Made by a program: the position numbers and the translations under genes. Shown in pieces: positions 26,276-34,846 of a stretch of DNA of 50,714 nucleotides; position 1 is the stretch's first letter; every line of letters begins with the position of its first letter. Origin of the DNA: an uncultured Flavobacteriaceae bacterium (GTDB lineage: Bacteria; Bacteroidota; Bacteroidia; Flavobacteriales; Flavobacteriaceae); assembly GCA_947501845.1 (NCBI GenBank), contig CANMXP010000028.1:1-50714 (forward strand). The letters are read 5' to 3'. A model generated the notes under the pieces. It worked only from the letters and a program-made list of their open reading frames with translations. It did not search any database and was not told the origin of the DNA.

Positions 26276-27443
26276 TGAGAAGATATTTATTGATTACAGT
26301 ATTGAGTTTAGGTGTTTATCTTCAAGATCATTTTAGAATGCCTATGTGGGATTGGGATAAAACAGGTGAATTTCCTAAAGATAAAGCTTACCTTTTAGAG
26401 TATAATAAAAAAGGGGAAATAAGGAAAAACCATTCTTCCTAATGTATCATTTTAAAGCACCTCATGGCATGTTCAAATTTAACCCAAAATACGAGTCATA
26501 TTTAAAAAATATAAAAGTTCCAGAACCAGAAAGCTTATATAATCAGCCAAATTGGGGATCAGAAGGTACCAAGGGAAAGAATGATAGTTTAGTTCATATG
26601 ATTGTCGTCAATTTCATTAAGACATTCCAATCGTAGTTATGTAAACATTTATAAGACTAAAAATAAAGCCACTGAAAAAGAAAAAACAAGTGCCGCATAT
26701 CAAGAATATTTAAAACGTTATTTGCGATGTGTAAAAGGTGTTGATGATAATTTAGGACGTTTTTTTAAGTATTTAAAAGATAATAATTTGTGGGAGAATA
26801 CGATTATTGTTTATACATCAGATCAAGGTATGATGCTGGGGGAGCATGATTTGGCTGATAAACGATGGATGTTTGAAGAATCTATTCGAATGCCATTAAT
26901 CGTTCATTACCCAAAAGGAATAAAAAAAGGAATTCAATCTGATGAAATCGTAAATAATACAGATTTTGTACCCACGCTTATAGATATGGCAGGAGGAATG
27001 GTTCCAGATTATATGCAGGGAAAAAGTATGAAGAGAATTTTAGAAAAAGGTAAGGATAAGAATTGGAGGACGTACACGTATTACCGCTATTGGATGCACA
27101 TGATTCATCATGATATCCCTGCCATTTAGGCTTAAGAAGCAAAGATTATAAACTTATTTTTTATTATGGACGCTACCATAATTTAGAAAAAGAAGGCACG
27201 CTTTCTATGTATTGGAACGATGAAAATAATTCTAATAAAGTCTTACCCACACCAGTAGCTTGGGAATTTTATGATTTAAGAAAAGATCCTCAAGAACTTA
27301 AAAATGAATATAATAATCCCGAATACAAAGATGTGATAGAAAAAATGAAGTTAGAGCTAAAAGCAGAAAGAAAAAGGTTGAAAGAAGAAGATAGCGAATA
27401 CCCCCACCTTAAAGAAATTATTGCTACGCATTGGGGTGATTAG
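26275..27443 (+). pseudogene. Chimeric, frameshifted S1 sulfatase pseudogene
   Basis: The ATG at 26275 overlaps the preceding stop (TAATG). It starts a signal-like piece MRRYLLITVLS that runs straight into 40 residues nearly identical to the sulfatase at 21328 (repeat 26303-26422), then stops at 26440. A different sulfatase continues in another frame with PFFLMYHFKAPHGMF from about 26428. That frame shifts near 26601 (VHMI to SSISLRHSNRSY), goes through IIVYTSDQGMMLGEHDLADK, and shifts again near 27117. There the text should read HHDIPA then HLGLRSKDYKLIFYYG, and one missing C explains it. The frame ends ATHWGD at 27443. The formylglycine region is absent, so it is dead. The parts come from at least two sulfatases. 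Confidence 0.85.
26303..26422 (+). repeat. Direct repeat copy 2 (inside sulfatase pseudogene)
   Basis: This is the partner of 21773-21892, 4530 bp downstream and in the same orientation, with 115 of 120 positions identical by eye. To the left, only TGAGTTTA is shared before similarity stops. To the right, similarity fades around 26422, where a different sulfatase sequence takes over. Confidence 0.9.
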
Positions 27444-27639
27444 TTGTAAACATAAATAAAAGCCAATCAATTAAGATATATTGTTCCATATTGAACATAT
27501 ATTCATCCATTTAGGTTTTTTAGAACACCATTTGCTTAGTTTTTTGTTTGAAATTTGATAAGCATCATTCCAAATATAATAATTATTGGTTTGACTTTGA
27601 GACAATTAAAATGATTTTAATAAATTAATTAATCCAAAC

Positions 27640-28641
27640 ATGAAACAAAAAGACTTTAAAAAACAAATTAAAACATTATTGATTGCTATGTTAATAGCAG
27701 TGAGTTGTGTGACTTATGCACAAAGAGACTCTTCTACAAGTGTGGTAGATGTAACCTCTCCAACAGGGCAAGTATGGATGGACAGAAACTTAGGAGCAGA
27801 TCAGGCAGCAACTTCGATATCGGATTCAGATTCTTACGGAGATTTATACCAATGGGGTAGAGGCAAAGATGGTCATGAATTGAGAACAAGTTCTACTCAA
27901 GTTGGTCCAGTAGTGGCAGGTAGTGAATCTAATACTTTTGTTACAGGAACAAATGGTAACTCACCTTGGCTTTCAGGTGCAGCAGATGATACACGTTGGC
28001 AACCAGATGACGTAACATATAATCCATGCCCTTTAGGGTATCGTGTTCCTACTATTACAGAGTGGTTACTTGAAGAAAGAGAAGATTTTACAGGTGAAAC
28101 GGATGGTGTTTTTAAGAATATGACCGAAGCAGCGACAAGTGTTTTAAAAATTAGTGCTGCTGGACAAAGATCTCAAACTGGTGCTTTGCAAGGAACAGGT
28201 ACTTACGTTAGACATTGGTCAAGCACTTTTGATGGTAATGATGAACGTGCGGTTGCTATGTATATTAGAGATGGAGTGCTTGGTTCTGGTACAGACCCAG
28301 ATGGACAAACTCGTAACCTAATTGGAGGTAGAGCTTTAGGAGGAGCCATACGTTGTATTAAAGATGATTCTTTGTTAGGTATTGGTGATGAAGAAATGAT
28401 TTCTAATTTTACTATGTATCCAAACCCAATAATCAGTGGAGGTGAATTAAGCTTTACGACATCAAATAGTGTTGATAAGGTTAATGTGATTATTTATGAT
28501 ATTACAGGAAGAGTTGTTCATTCGCAAAAGGATGTTGTGAAAACTGTTAAATTACCAGCAACATTAAAAGGAACTTATCTTGTTAATTTTGTTATTAATG
28601 ATGGAACAGCCAATGTGGTTAAGGAATTGATTATTAAATAG
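27640..28641 (+). CDS. Secreted FISUMP-domain protein with T9SS sorting domain
   Basis: The 333-residue protein has a signal peptide (about 1-27, CVTYA). Residues 35-245 show the layout of the Fibrobacter succinogenes major paralogous domain: GQVWMDRNLGADQAATS, DLYQWGRGKDGHE, NPCPLGYRVPTITEW, HWSSTFDGNDERA and GAIRCIKDD. The C-terminal 75 residues (MYPNPIISGGELSFT to NVVKELIIK) are a type A T9SS sorting domain. The FISUMP fold resembles a C-type-lectin-like scaffold, and its role is not established. It may bind carbohydrate at the surface. It stands alone between a pseudogene (196-bp gap) and a strong terminator, so it probably has its own promoter in 27444-27639, though I see no clear boxes. 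Confidence 0.82.
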   Translation: MKQKDFKKQIKTLLIAMLIAVSCVTYAQRDSSTSVVDVTSPTGQVWMDRNLGADQAATSISDSDSYGDLYQWGRGKDGHELRTSSTQVGPVVAGSESNTFVTGTNGNSPWLSGAADDTRWQPDDVTYNPCPLGYRVPTITEWLLEEREDFTGETDGVFKNMTEAATSVLKISAAGQRSQTGALQGTGTYVRHWSSTFDGNDERAVAMYIRDGVLGSGTDPDGQTRNLIGGRALGGAIRCIKDDSLLGIGDEEMISNFTMYPNPIISGGELSFTTSNSVDKVNVIIYDITGRVVHSQKDVVKTVKLPATLKGTYLVNFVINDGTANVVKELIIK

Positions 28642-28680
28642 AAATAAGATAAAGAATAATAGAACTTTTTTTATTATTTG

Positions 28681-28733
28681 TTTAATTAAAAAACTGAGTA
28701 CTAGAAATATGGTATTCAGTTTTTTAATTAAAA
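28681..28733 (+). terminator. Long hairpin, probable transcription terminator
   Basis: Two 21-nt arms (28681-28701 and 28713-28733) pair along their whole length with a single G-U and enclose a loop of about 11 nt. The inner stem ACTGAGTAC faces GTATTCAGT, and the outer stem is A/T only, giving T-tracts on both strands. It follows the FISUMP gene by 39 bp and precedes the TlpA-like gene by 16 bp. It could therefore end the upstream transcript or attenuate readthrough into 28750. Confidence 0.75.
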
Positions 28734-28749
28734 TTAGGATAAAAATTTC

Positions 28750-30123
28750 ATGAAGTTAGTCTATAGGTATTTAAAAACACAAAAAAAAATAGCGTTATTT
28801 TTTGTGTTTCTTCCTGTTGTTTTAATAGCCCAAAATATAAAAGGGAATTTTAGCGATTATGCTGGGCAAGAATTAAAGTTGAAAGGCTTTGATAATTTTA
28901 GGCAAATAGATTTAAGTGTAACAAGATTGGATAGCATGGGTAATTTTAGTTTAATTTACCCATTAGATTACAAAGGTTTAGGGGTTTTAATGGCGGAAGA
29001 TAATTCTTCTCTAGTTTTTGCGTTGACAGAACCTGATCTGAAAATTAATGGTACTTATTTTAAAGATAGAGAGAATCTTAAATTTTTAAATAGTAGGGAA
29101 AATCAATTGTTTTTTCAATATGAAAGTATTAAATCAGAACAGCAACAATTTTTACCAGCTTTTGAATATTTGTTGTCCATATATAAAAAAAAGGAGCCGT
29201 TTTCTAATAGAAAAAAAATAGTTAAAACTCTAAGTAAGGAAAAAGAGCGTTTAAAGAATAAAGAGGCAGATTTTTTGAACAGTGTAGATAAGGAAAGTTA
29301 TTTTTCGTGGTTTTTGCCTTTGAGGAACTTGGTCAAAGAAATGAATGAAATTGCCAAACTTACTTATGAAAAAAAGCGAAAATATACGAAGCAATTTAGA
29401 AGTATTAATTTTAAAAACCCAAACTTTAAAAGAAGTGGACTTCTTAAAGATCTTGTAGAAAAACATTTTATTATGTTGGAAAATACAAGAGAGCCTCAAG
29501 ATAGTATGTATTCAAAAATTAATGTTAGTATTAAGTTTTTGGTAGATGAATTGAGTAATGATGACACTTTGTTGAACGCATTTGGGAGTCATTTATTTCA
29601 GTTTTTAGAGAGACGTAGTTTATTCAAATCATCAGAATATTTGGCAACTCTATTGTTGACTAATAAGGACTATAATTTAGATAGTAAGTTGATAAGCATG
29701 TTAGAAGTTTACCGCAAATTAAAACCTAAAAATATAGCACCTGAGATTTATTTCTCTGATGGTACAAAATTAAGTGATATCAATAAAAATATACTTTTAG
29801 TTTTTGGATCGTCATGGTGTCCTGAATGTAATAATGATATTTCCAAGTTACTTAATGGTTATAAAACATGGAAAGATAAAGACATAGAACTGGTGTATAT
29901 ATCAATAGATAAAGAAGCAGAGGCTTTTAAAAAAACTTTTAAAAATATCCCATGGAAAACCTACTGCGATTTTAAAGGTTGGGAAGGTAAAGCAGTAAAA
30001 GATTATTGTGTTTTGGCTACACCAACATATTTTTTACTGGACAAAGACTTAAAAATATTATTAAAACCAAATTCTATAGAGCATATTAAATCATGGGTGA
30101 ATTATAAAATGACCAAGCCATAA
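28750..30123 (+). CDS. TlpA-like thioredoxin-fold protein with long helical N-terminal region
   Basis: The 457-residue exported protein has a hydrophobic signal (about 13-27, VLIAQ). Residues 28-110 form a DUF4369-like small sandwich (IKGNFSDYAGQELKLKGF). About 115-335 is charged and helical, with clusters of Lys and Glu. The last 125 residues are a TlpA/AhpC-type thioredoxin fold with the redox pair Cys357-Pro-Glu-Cys360 in LVFGSSWCPECNNDIS and the cis-Pro region LATPTYFLLD. It probably acts as a periplasmic thiol-disulfide oxidoreductase. Thioredoxin proteins of this build are common near Bacteroidota sugar clusters, and a link to sulfatase folding would be speculation. The following 156 bp carry no recognisable gene. 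Confidence 0.82.
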   Translation: MKLVYRYLKTQKKIALFFVFLPVVLIAQNIKGNFSDYAGQELKLKGFDNFRQIDLSVTRLDSMGNFSLIYPLDYKGLGVLMAEDNSSLVFALTEPDLKINGTYFKDRENLKFLNSRENQLFFQYESIKSEQQQFLPAFEYLLSIYKKKEPFSNRKKIVKTLSKEKERLKNKEADFLNSVDKESYFSWFLPLRNLVKEMNEIAKLTYEKKRKYTKQFRSINFKNPNFKRSGLLKDLVEKHFIMLENTREPQDSMYSKINVSIKFLVDELSNDDTLLNAFGSHLFQFLERRSLFKSSEYLATLLLTNKDYNLDSKLISMLEVYRKLKPKNIAPEIYFSDGTKLSDINKNILLVFGSSWCPECNNDISKLLNGYKTWKDKDIELVYISIDKEAEAFKKTFKNIPWKTYCDFKGWEGKAVKDYCVLATPTYFLLDKDLKILLKPNSIEHIKSWVNYKMTKP

Positions 30124-30321
30124 GTATCAATTAATTTTAAGGTTATTTATATCAAGCTCAGTAAAGAAATTGATGAGGAAGAGAACCATTTTGCGCTTCC
30201 CACTCAAGCTATTATAACTAGTACAAGCATGATAGTTTTCAGTACTGCAACAGCAACTTCGTTTGGATAGAGAATAAAGATGTTTAAACATCTTCTTTTT
30301 ATTTTCAATTGTAATAAATCA

Positions 30322-31815
30322 ATGCAACATAAAATAAAGTACTACTTCTCATATATAAACGTATTTAAAAATAATACTAGGTTACTTGGGATTCTATTTA
30401 TTCTTATTTTGGGCTTAGTTCTTTTTGCCTGTAACAAGGTTGAGAAGAATAATGCTCCAAACAATGTAGTCTTTATTATGGTGGATGATTTACGTCCAGA
30501 GTTAAATTGCTTTGGAAAAACACAAATAGTTTCTCCAAACATAGATGCATTAGCGAATAATGGTGTTGCTTTTAGTAATGCTTATTGTAATGTCCCAGTA
30601 TGTGGAGCCTCAAGAGCAAGTATACTAACAGGTTTGTATCCGACGAAAAAACGTTTTACCAATTATGGTTCAAGAGTAGTTAAAGACGCTCCAAATATAA
30701 CAACTTTACCCGAACATTTTAAAAATAACGGCTATGTAACTTCAGCAATAGGTAAAATTTTTCACCACCCAGATGATGCACTTCAAAGTTGGTCTAAAAC
30801 ACCTTACAGGCCAGATTATCCTAATAGTATAAAGCAACAAGAATTATGGAGGGATTACCAATCGTCTGAAAATAGCTGGACGAAAGAAAAAGATTTACCA
30901 CTAGGAGCATCAGGACCAGCTTGGGAAGCTGCCAATATTCCAGATTCTATATATTATGATGGAAAAACTACCAAATTAGCTTTAGAGGCATTGGATGAAT
31001 TATCAAAATCTGAACAACCTTTTTTCTTTGGGGTTGGTTTTATCAGGCCACATCTTCCTTTTAATTCTCCAAAGAAATATTGGGATTTGTATAAGGAAGA
31101 AGCTATCATTTTAGCTAAAAACCCGCATATGCCTTTGAACTCACCCAGATCGGCATGGTTCAATTATAGAGAACTAAGGGGGTATACAAATATAAATAAA
31201 GATACTTTGCCTATTAAAGATGAGCAAGCAAGAAAACTTCGTCATGGATATTACGCTAGCGTTAGTTTTATTGATGCTCAAATAGGTAAGATTATTAAAC
31301 GCCTAAAAAGATTAAACCTGTATGAAAACACAACAATAGTGTTGTTAGGAGATCATGGTTGGAGTTTGGGAGAGCACTCGTTATGGTGTAAACATTCGTG
31401 CTTTAACAATGCTTTGAGAACACCTCTTATTGTAAAAACCCCCAATTCTCAAAAAGGAATAAAACCGAAATCCTTAATTAGTTTTGTGGATATATATCCA
31501 ACACTTTGTGAGCTAAATAGTATTGAAAAACCCTCGCATTTAGATGGTAAAAGTTTTGTAGAAATTTTAACAGATCCAAATGTAGAAATAAATGATTATA
31601 TTTTCTCTAGATGGGGAAGCGGGGAAACCATTAAGTCGCATAAATTTAGTTATACGCAATACTTAGATAGGAAAGGGAATATGAAGTCGCATATGCTATA
31701 TGACCATGAATTAGATCCAGAAGAGAATATAAATATTGTAGATAGGTCTGAGCATAAGGAAGAATTAGAGAAATTAGATAAAGCACTAAAAAAACATCTT
31801 ATCGATAGAGAATAA
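30322..31815 (+). CDS. S1-family sulfatase lipoprotein (iduronate-2-sulfatase-like)
   Basis: The protein is 497 residues from the chosen start. The lipobox LVLFAC puts the lipidated Cys at residue 37. An upstream ATG at 30280 is in frame but would give an overlong leader. Sulfatase features are NVVFIMVDDLRPELNCFG, which resembles the start of iduronate-2-sulfatases, the formylglycine motif CGASRASILTGLYP (Cys94), GFIRPHLPFNSP, and LLGDHGWSLGEHSLWCKHS. The Ala in CxASR is an accepted variant of CxPSR for maturation. The subfamily resembles those acting on 2-sulfated uronates or similar sugars, but the substrate is inferred only. It converges with the TRAP operon, the two stops lying 18 bp apart. 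Confidence 0.9.
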   Translation: MQHKIKYYFSYINVFKNNTRLLGILFILILGLVLFACNKVEKNNAPNNVVFIMVDDLRPELNCFGKTQIVSPNIDALANNGVAFSNAYCNVPVCGASRASILTGLYPTKKRFTNYGSRVVKDAPNITTLPEHFKNNGYVTSAIGKIFHHPDDALQSWSKTPYRPDYPNSIKQQELWRDYQSSENSWTKEKDLPLGASGPAWEAANIPDSIYYDGKTTKLALEALDELSKSEQPFFFGVGFIRPHLPFNSPKKYWDLYKEEAIILAKNPHMPLNSPRSAWFNYRELRGYTNINKDTLPIKDEQARKLRHGYYASVSFIDAQIGKIIKRLKRLNLYENTTIVLLGDHGWSLGEHSLWCKHSCFNNALRTPLIVKTPNSQKGIKPKSLISFVDIYPTLCELNSIEKPSHLDGKSFVEILTDPNVEINDYIFSRWGSGETIKSHKFSYTQYLDRKGNMKSHMLYDHELDPEENINIVDRSEHKEELEKLDKALKKHLIDRE

Positions 31816-31833
31816 AGGGATAAATAATTTTAT

Positions 31834-33108
31834 TTAATCCATAATCCAACTAGGTAATATTAATGAGATACTCGGAAATAAGGTAACCAAAGCCAGTACT
31901 ATAAAACTAACGATTAAAAAGGGAAAGCTTGCTTTACTCACCTTAGCAATAGATACTTTACCAATACTTGAAGAAATAAACAAGCAAACCCCAACAGGAG
32001 GCGTGGTTAAACCAATAATAAGATTTAGCACCGCAATCACCGCGAAATGAATGGGGTCTATATCTACAGAAATAGCTAGTTTAAGCAAAATAGGGAAGAG
32101 AATTAATAACGCTGCAATCGTTTCCATAAACGTACCCACAAAAATGAGGAGAATGTTTATCATTAATAACACCATATATTTGTTCGTGGAAATTCCTAAA
32201 ATTTCAGAAGAAATCAATTGAGGTACTTGTTCGGTGATTAAAATCCAGCCAAATAAATTGGCAAAACCAACCAACAACATTAAAGATGCTGAGGTTTTCA
32301 TAGAATCTAAAACTATAATTTGAACCTTTTTAAAGCTTAGTTTTTTATAAACGAAAGCACCAATTAATAAAGCATAAATCACAGCGATAATAGAAGCTTC
32401 TGTTGGTGTAAATACCCCTCCAATAATTCCGAAAAGGATAATAAAAGTCATTAATAAAGACCAAAATGTATCTTTAAAACTATAGAGTACCAGCTTTAAA
32501 CTACTTTTTGGATGCTTTGGGTATTTCTTTTTCTTCGAAATAAAGTATGCAGTTGCCATTAAACCACCACCCAATAACAGCCCAGGAAGCGCACCAGCAA
32601 GAAATAGTCTTCCAACCGATAATCCGCTTAAGGTCGCAGCAATAATCATAGGTATGCTAGGGGGTATTATTGGTCCCATGGTTGATGACGAAGCAGTAAC
32701 TGCGCATGAAAAATCGGCATCATAACCTTCTTTTTTCATTGCAGGAATCATAATAGATCCCATACTGGCAGTATCAGAAACAGCAGTGCCTGAAATACCA
32801 GCAAATAGCATGGATGCTCCAATATTTACCAAGGATAAACCTCCAGTAATATGTCCCATTAAATGATTGCAGAAATTGATGATCTTTTCTGTAAGTCCGC
32901 CATAATTCATCAAATTCCCCGCCATAATAAACCCAGGAATACTTAATAATACAAACACGTCGATACCAGAGTAGAGTTTCATAGGAATGACAATAAATGG
33001 AATACCGTTTAAAAGGATATACGCCAAGCAAGACAACCCCAAAGAAAAAGCGATTGGAAACCGCAATATTAAGCAGACAACAAAAACAACAAATAATAAT
33101 AAGATCAT
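31834..33108 (-). CDS. TRAP transporter large permease (DctM family)
   Basis: The 424-residue integral membrane protein has about 11-12 hydrophobic segments and is the right length for DctM. Typical pieces are FPIAFSLGLSCLAYILLNG, IPGFIMAGNLMNYGG, GGLSLVNIGASMLFAGISGTAVSD, STMGPIIPPSIPMI and GLTTPPVGVCLFISSS. With the small permease and the binding protein it forms a sodium-driven uptake system for organic acids. Its start overlaps the small-permease stop by 4 bp (ATGA), showing translational coupling. TRAP systems are not the usual uptake route in Bacteroidota sugar clusters, which makes a specific acidic breakdown product a reasonable guess for the cargo. Confidence 0.95.
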   Translation of the reverse strand: MILLLFVVFVVCLILRFPIAFSLGLSCLAYILLNGIPFIVIPMKLYSGIDVFVLLSIPGFIMAGNLMNYGGLTEKIINFCNHLMGHITGGLSLVNIGASMLFAGISGTAVSDTASMGSIMIPAMKKEGYDADFSCAVTASSSTMGPIIPPSIPMIIAATLSGLSVGRLFLAGALPGLLLGGGLMATAYFISKKKKYPKHPKSSLKLVLYSFKDTFWSLLMTFIILFGIIGGVFTPTEASIIAVIYALLIGAFVYKKLSFKKVQIIVLDSMKTSASLMLLVGFANLFGWILITEQVPQLISSEILGISTNKYMVLLMINILLIFVGTFMETIAALLILFPILLKLAISVDIDPIHFAVIAVLNLIIGLTTPPVGVCLFISSSIGKVSIAKVSKASFPFLIVSFIVLALVTLFPSISLILPSWIMD

Positions 33109-33566
33109 GATTGGGATTTTTTAAGTTGTTTGAAAAGTTTTAGACCAATAAAATAACACATGGCAATTCCTAAAATTAATATACTAGAAAATACAATCCC
33201 CATTTTTATACCCATACTTGGGGAGTGTTCAGTGAAGCCCATAATAACAAATTGAAAAGCACCGATCGTTAGAATCAAAAAGAAAAGAAAAACAGTAATT
33301 AGAATAAAGATATCGATTCGTTTTTTCCATTTTTCTTTTAACATGTTATAAAATACATCCAAATGGATATAGTAATTTGATTTTAATGCCAGAGCTGAAG
33401 CAAAAGCTACCGAAAAAATAAAGAACAAGCGAGACACTTCTTCGGTCCATGATGGTGCCTGCTCTAAAAAAAATCGAGCAAATATTTGTAATAATACCGA
33501 TCCAATCAACATAAAAACACACCAGATGGTGCCAATTTTCAAAAACTTTTCAATGTATTTTTTCAC
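33105..33566 (-). CDS. TRAP transporter small permease (DctQ family)
   Basis: The 153-residue protein has four hydrophobic helices (about 11-32, 48-66, 85-108 and 122-143). The family pattern is visible in LEQAPSWTEEVSRLFFIFSVAFASALALKS, with the conserved WTEEVSR loop. It forms the membrane domain together with DctM (33108). It lies 37 bp downstream of the binding-protein gene and overlaps the large-permease start. Confidence 0.93.
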   Translation of the reverse strand: MKKYIEKFLKIGTIWCVFMLIGSVLLQIFARFFLEQAPSWTEEVSRLFFIFSVAFASALALKSNYYIHLDVFYNMLKEKWKKRIDIFILITVFLFFLILTIGAFQFVIMGFTEHSPSMGIKMGIVFSSILILGIAMCYFIGLKLFKQLKKSQS

Positions 33567-33603
33567 GCGTTTGAATTTTAGTAATTTGTTAATGCTCGTT
33601 TTC

Positions 33604-34614
33604 TTAATCTAGGTTTTTTAATTCGCGATAAACGCCCTGCATATCTTCTGATAAACTATTATAAATGGCTTTTTCGCTTTTTTTAATAAAGGCTTCTTTA
33701 TCTACTTCAATAAATTCCATGCCTTTAGATTTTAATTCAGCTATAATCTTTGATTCGTTTTCTAAGAATAATTTATGTTCATAATCTTGCATGTCCTTTG
33801 CAGCTTCCAAGAAAATAACTTTTAAATCCTCTGGCAATTTTTGAAATTGTTTTTCGCCAATCACGGGGTAACCAAAACCTAAAACATGACCAGTTAAATT
33901 AATATATTTTTGAACTTCATAAAAACCTGCATTTTTAATAAAAGCAAAAGGGTTTTCTTGTGCTTCAATAGTTCCTTGCTGTAGTGAGGTAAATACTTCA
34001 GAAAAAGCCATTGGTGTTGGTTTGGCACCTAAAGATGCCCATGTGGTGACAAATGAAGGAACGTTAGGTACTCTTACAATTAAACCTTGCAAATCGTCTG
34101 GATGCTTAATTGGTTTATTTGAAGTGAGGTGTCTTGCGCCTCTTTGAAAATACCCCAATGGTCTCAACCCAGTAATATTTATCATTTGATTTTCCATACG
34201 CTTACCAACAGGTCCTTTTATAAAGTTCTGAACTTCAGTTGTATCTTTAAAAAAGAAAGGGAGTTCGCAAAATACAGCAGTTTCAAACCAATTGTTAAGA
34301 AGAGAACTTGTTACGGTCATGTCTATGACTTCGGCTTGAATAAGCCTTATAGCTTCAATTTCTTTGGCTAATTGTTCTGAAGGATATACTTGAAGCTTCA
34401 TTCTGCCATTTGAGCGCTCTTCTAATATTTTACTGAAATAATCAAAACCCTTAAAAACAGTGTGGTCTTCATTGACCAATAAGCTAGCCCTAAAAAGGAA
34501 AGTGTCCTGGTTTTTCTTTTTGCAATTGGTGAACATTAAAAAACATAAGGTAATTATTAAAAGTCGCAGTAAAGTGTATAGTTTCTTGGTGCTGCTGTAT
34601 TTGTTTTTACTCAT
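33604..34614 (-). CDS. TRAP transporter substrate-binding lipoprotein (DctP family)
   Basis: The chosen start at 34614 gives 336 residues with a lipoprotein signal (ITLCFLMFTNC). The open frame extends upstream to 34671, but that extra 19-residue piece precedes a normal signal and is not needed. Family features are RMKLQVYPSEQLAKEIEAIRLIQ, PLGYFQRGARHLTSNKPI, the conserved LQGLIVRVPNVPSF region, whose Arg usually binds the substrate carboxylate, and LQQGTIEAQENPFAF. The protein binds an organic acid, possibly a sugar acid, and passes it to DctQM. A lipid anchor on a TRAP binding protein suits the inner-membrane face of the periplasm. It is first in the dctP-Q-M operon. The 232 bp upstream, to the TonB-receptor stop at 34847, show no ECF-type element. 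Confidence 0.93.
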   Translation of the reverse strand: MSKNKYSSTKKLYTLLRLLIITLCFLMFTNCKKKNQDTFLFRASLLVNEDHTVFKGFDYFSKILEERSNGRMKLQVYPSEQLAKEIEAIRLIQAEVIDMTVTSSLLNNWFETAVFCELPFFFKDTTEVQNFIKGPVGKRMENQMINITGLRPLGYFQRGARHLTSNKPIKHPDDLQGLIVRVPNVPSFVTTWASLGAKPTPMAFSEVFTSLQQGTIEAQENPFAFIKNAGFYEVQKYINLTGHVLGFGYPVIGEKQFQKLPEDLKVIFLEAAKDMQDYEHKLFLENESKIIAELKSKGMEFIEVDKEAFIKKSEKAIYNSLSEDMQGVYRELKNLD

Positions 34615-34846
34615 ATTTCTACAAATTGATTCGTGTGTTGTAGCTATGTTCACATTTTTTAGAGAAGACAAGTCATTAAAATTACCAATATCTCCTCATC
34701 TTTAACAGATAGCTCATTAGCGGCATTGAAGATATAACATTTTTTCTATTTTTTATTCCTGATGTTGGAACACTAAGAAAAGTTCTGTTTATAATATCTT
34801 AAAAGATCTAAAATATTTTGCCGCGATTAAAATTCCAAGCAATTTT

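Noticed and set aside
26618-26624. TAAGACA, the complement of the second promoter box
   Set aside because: It lies inside the sulfatase pseudogene, and the matching ATAGGG box is absent at 16 bp on the minus strand.
31816-31833. Possible bidirectional terminator between the convergent sulfatase and TRAP genes
   Set aside because: The A/T-only stem needs a bulge (GGATAAATAA against TTATTTAATCC). It is too weak to call from sequence alone.
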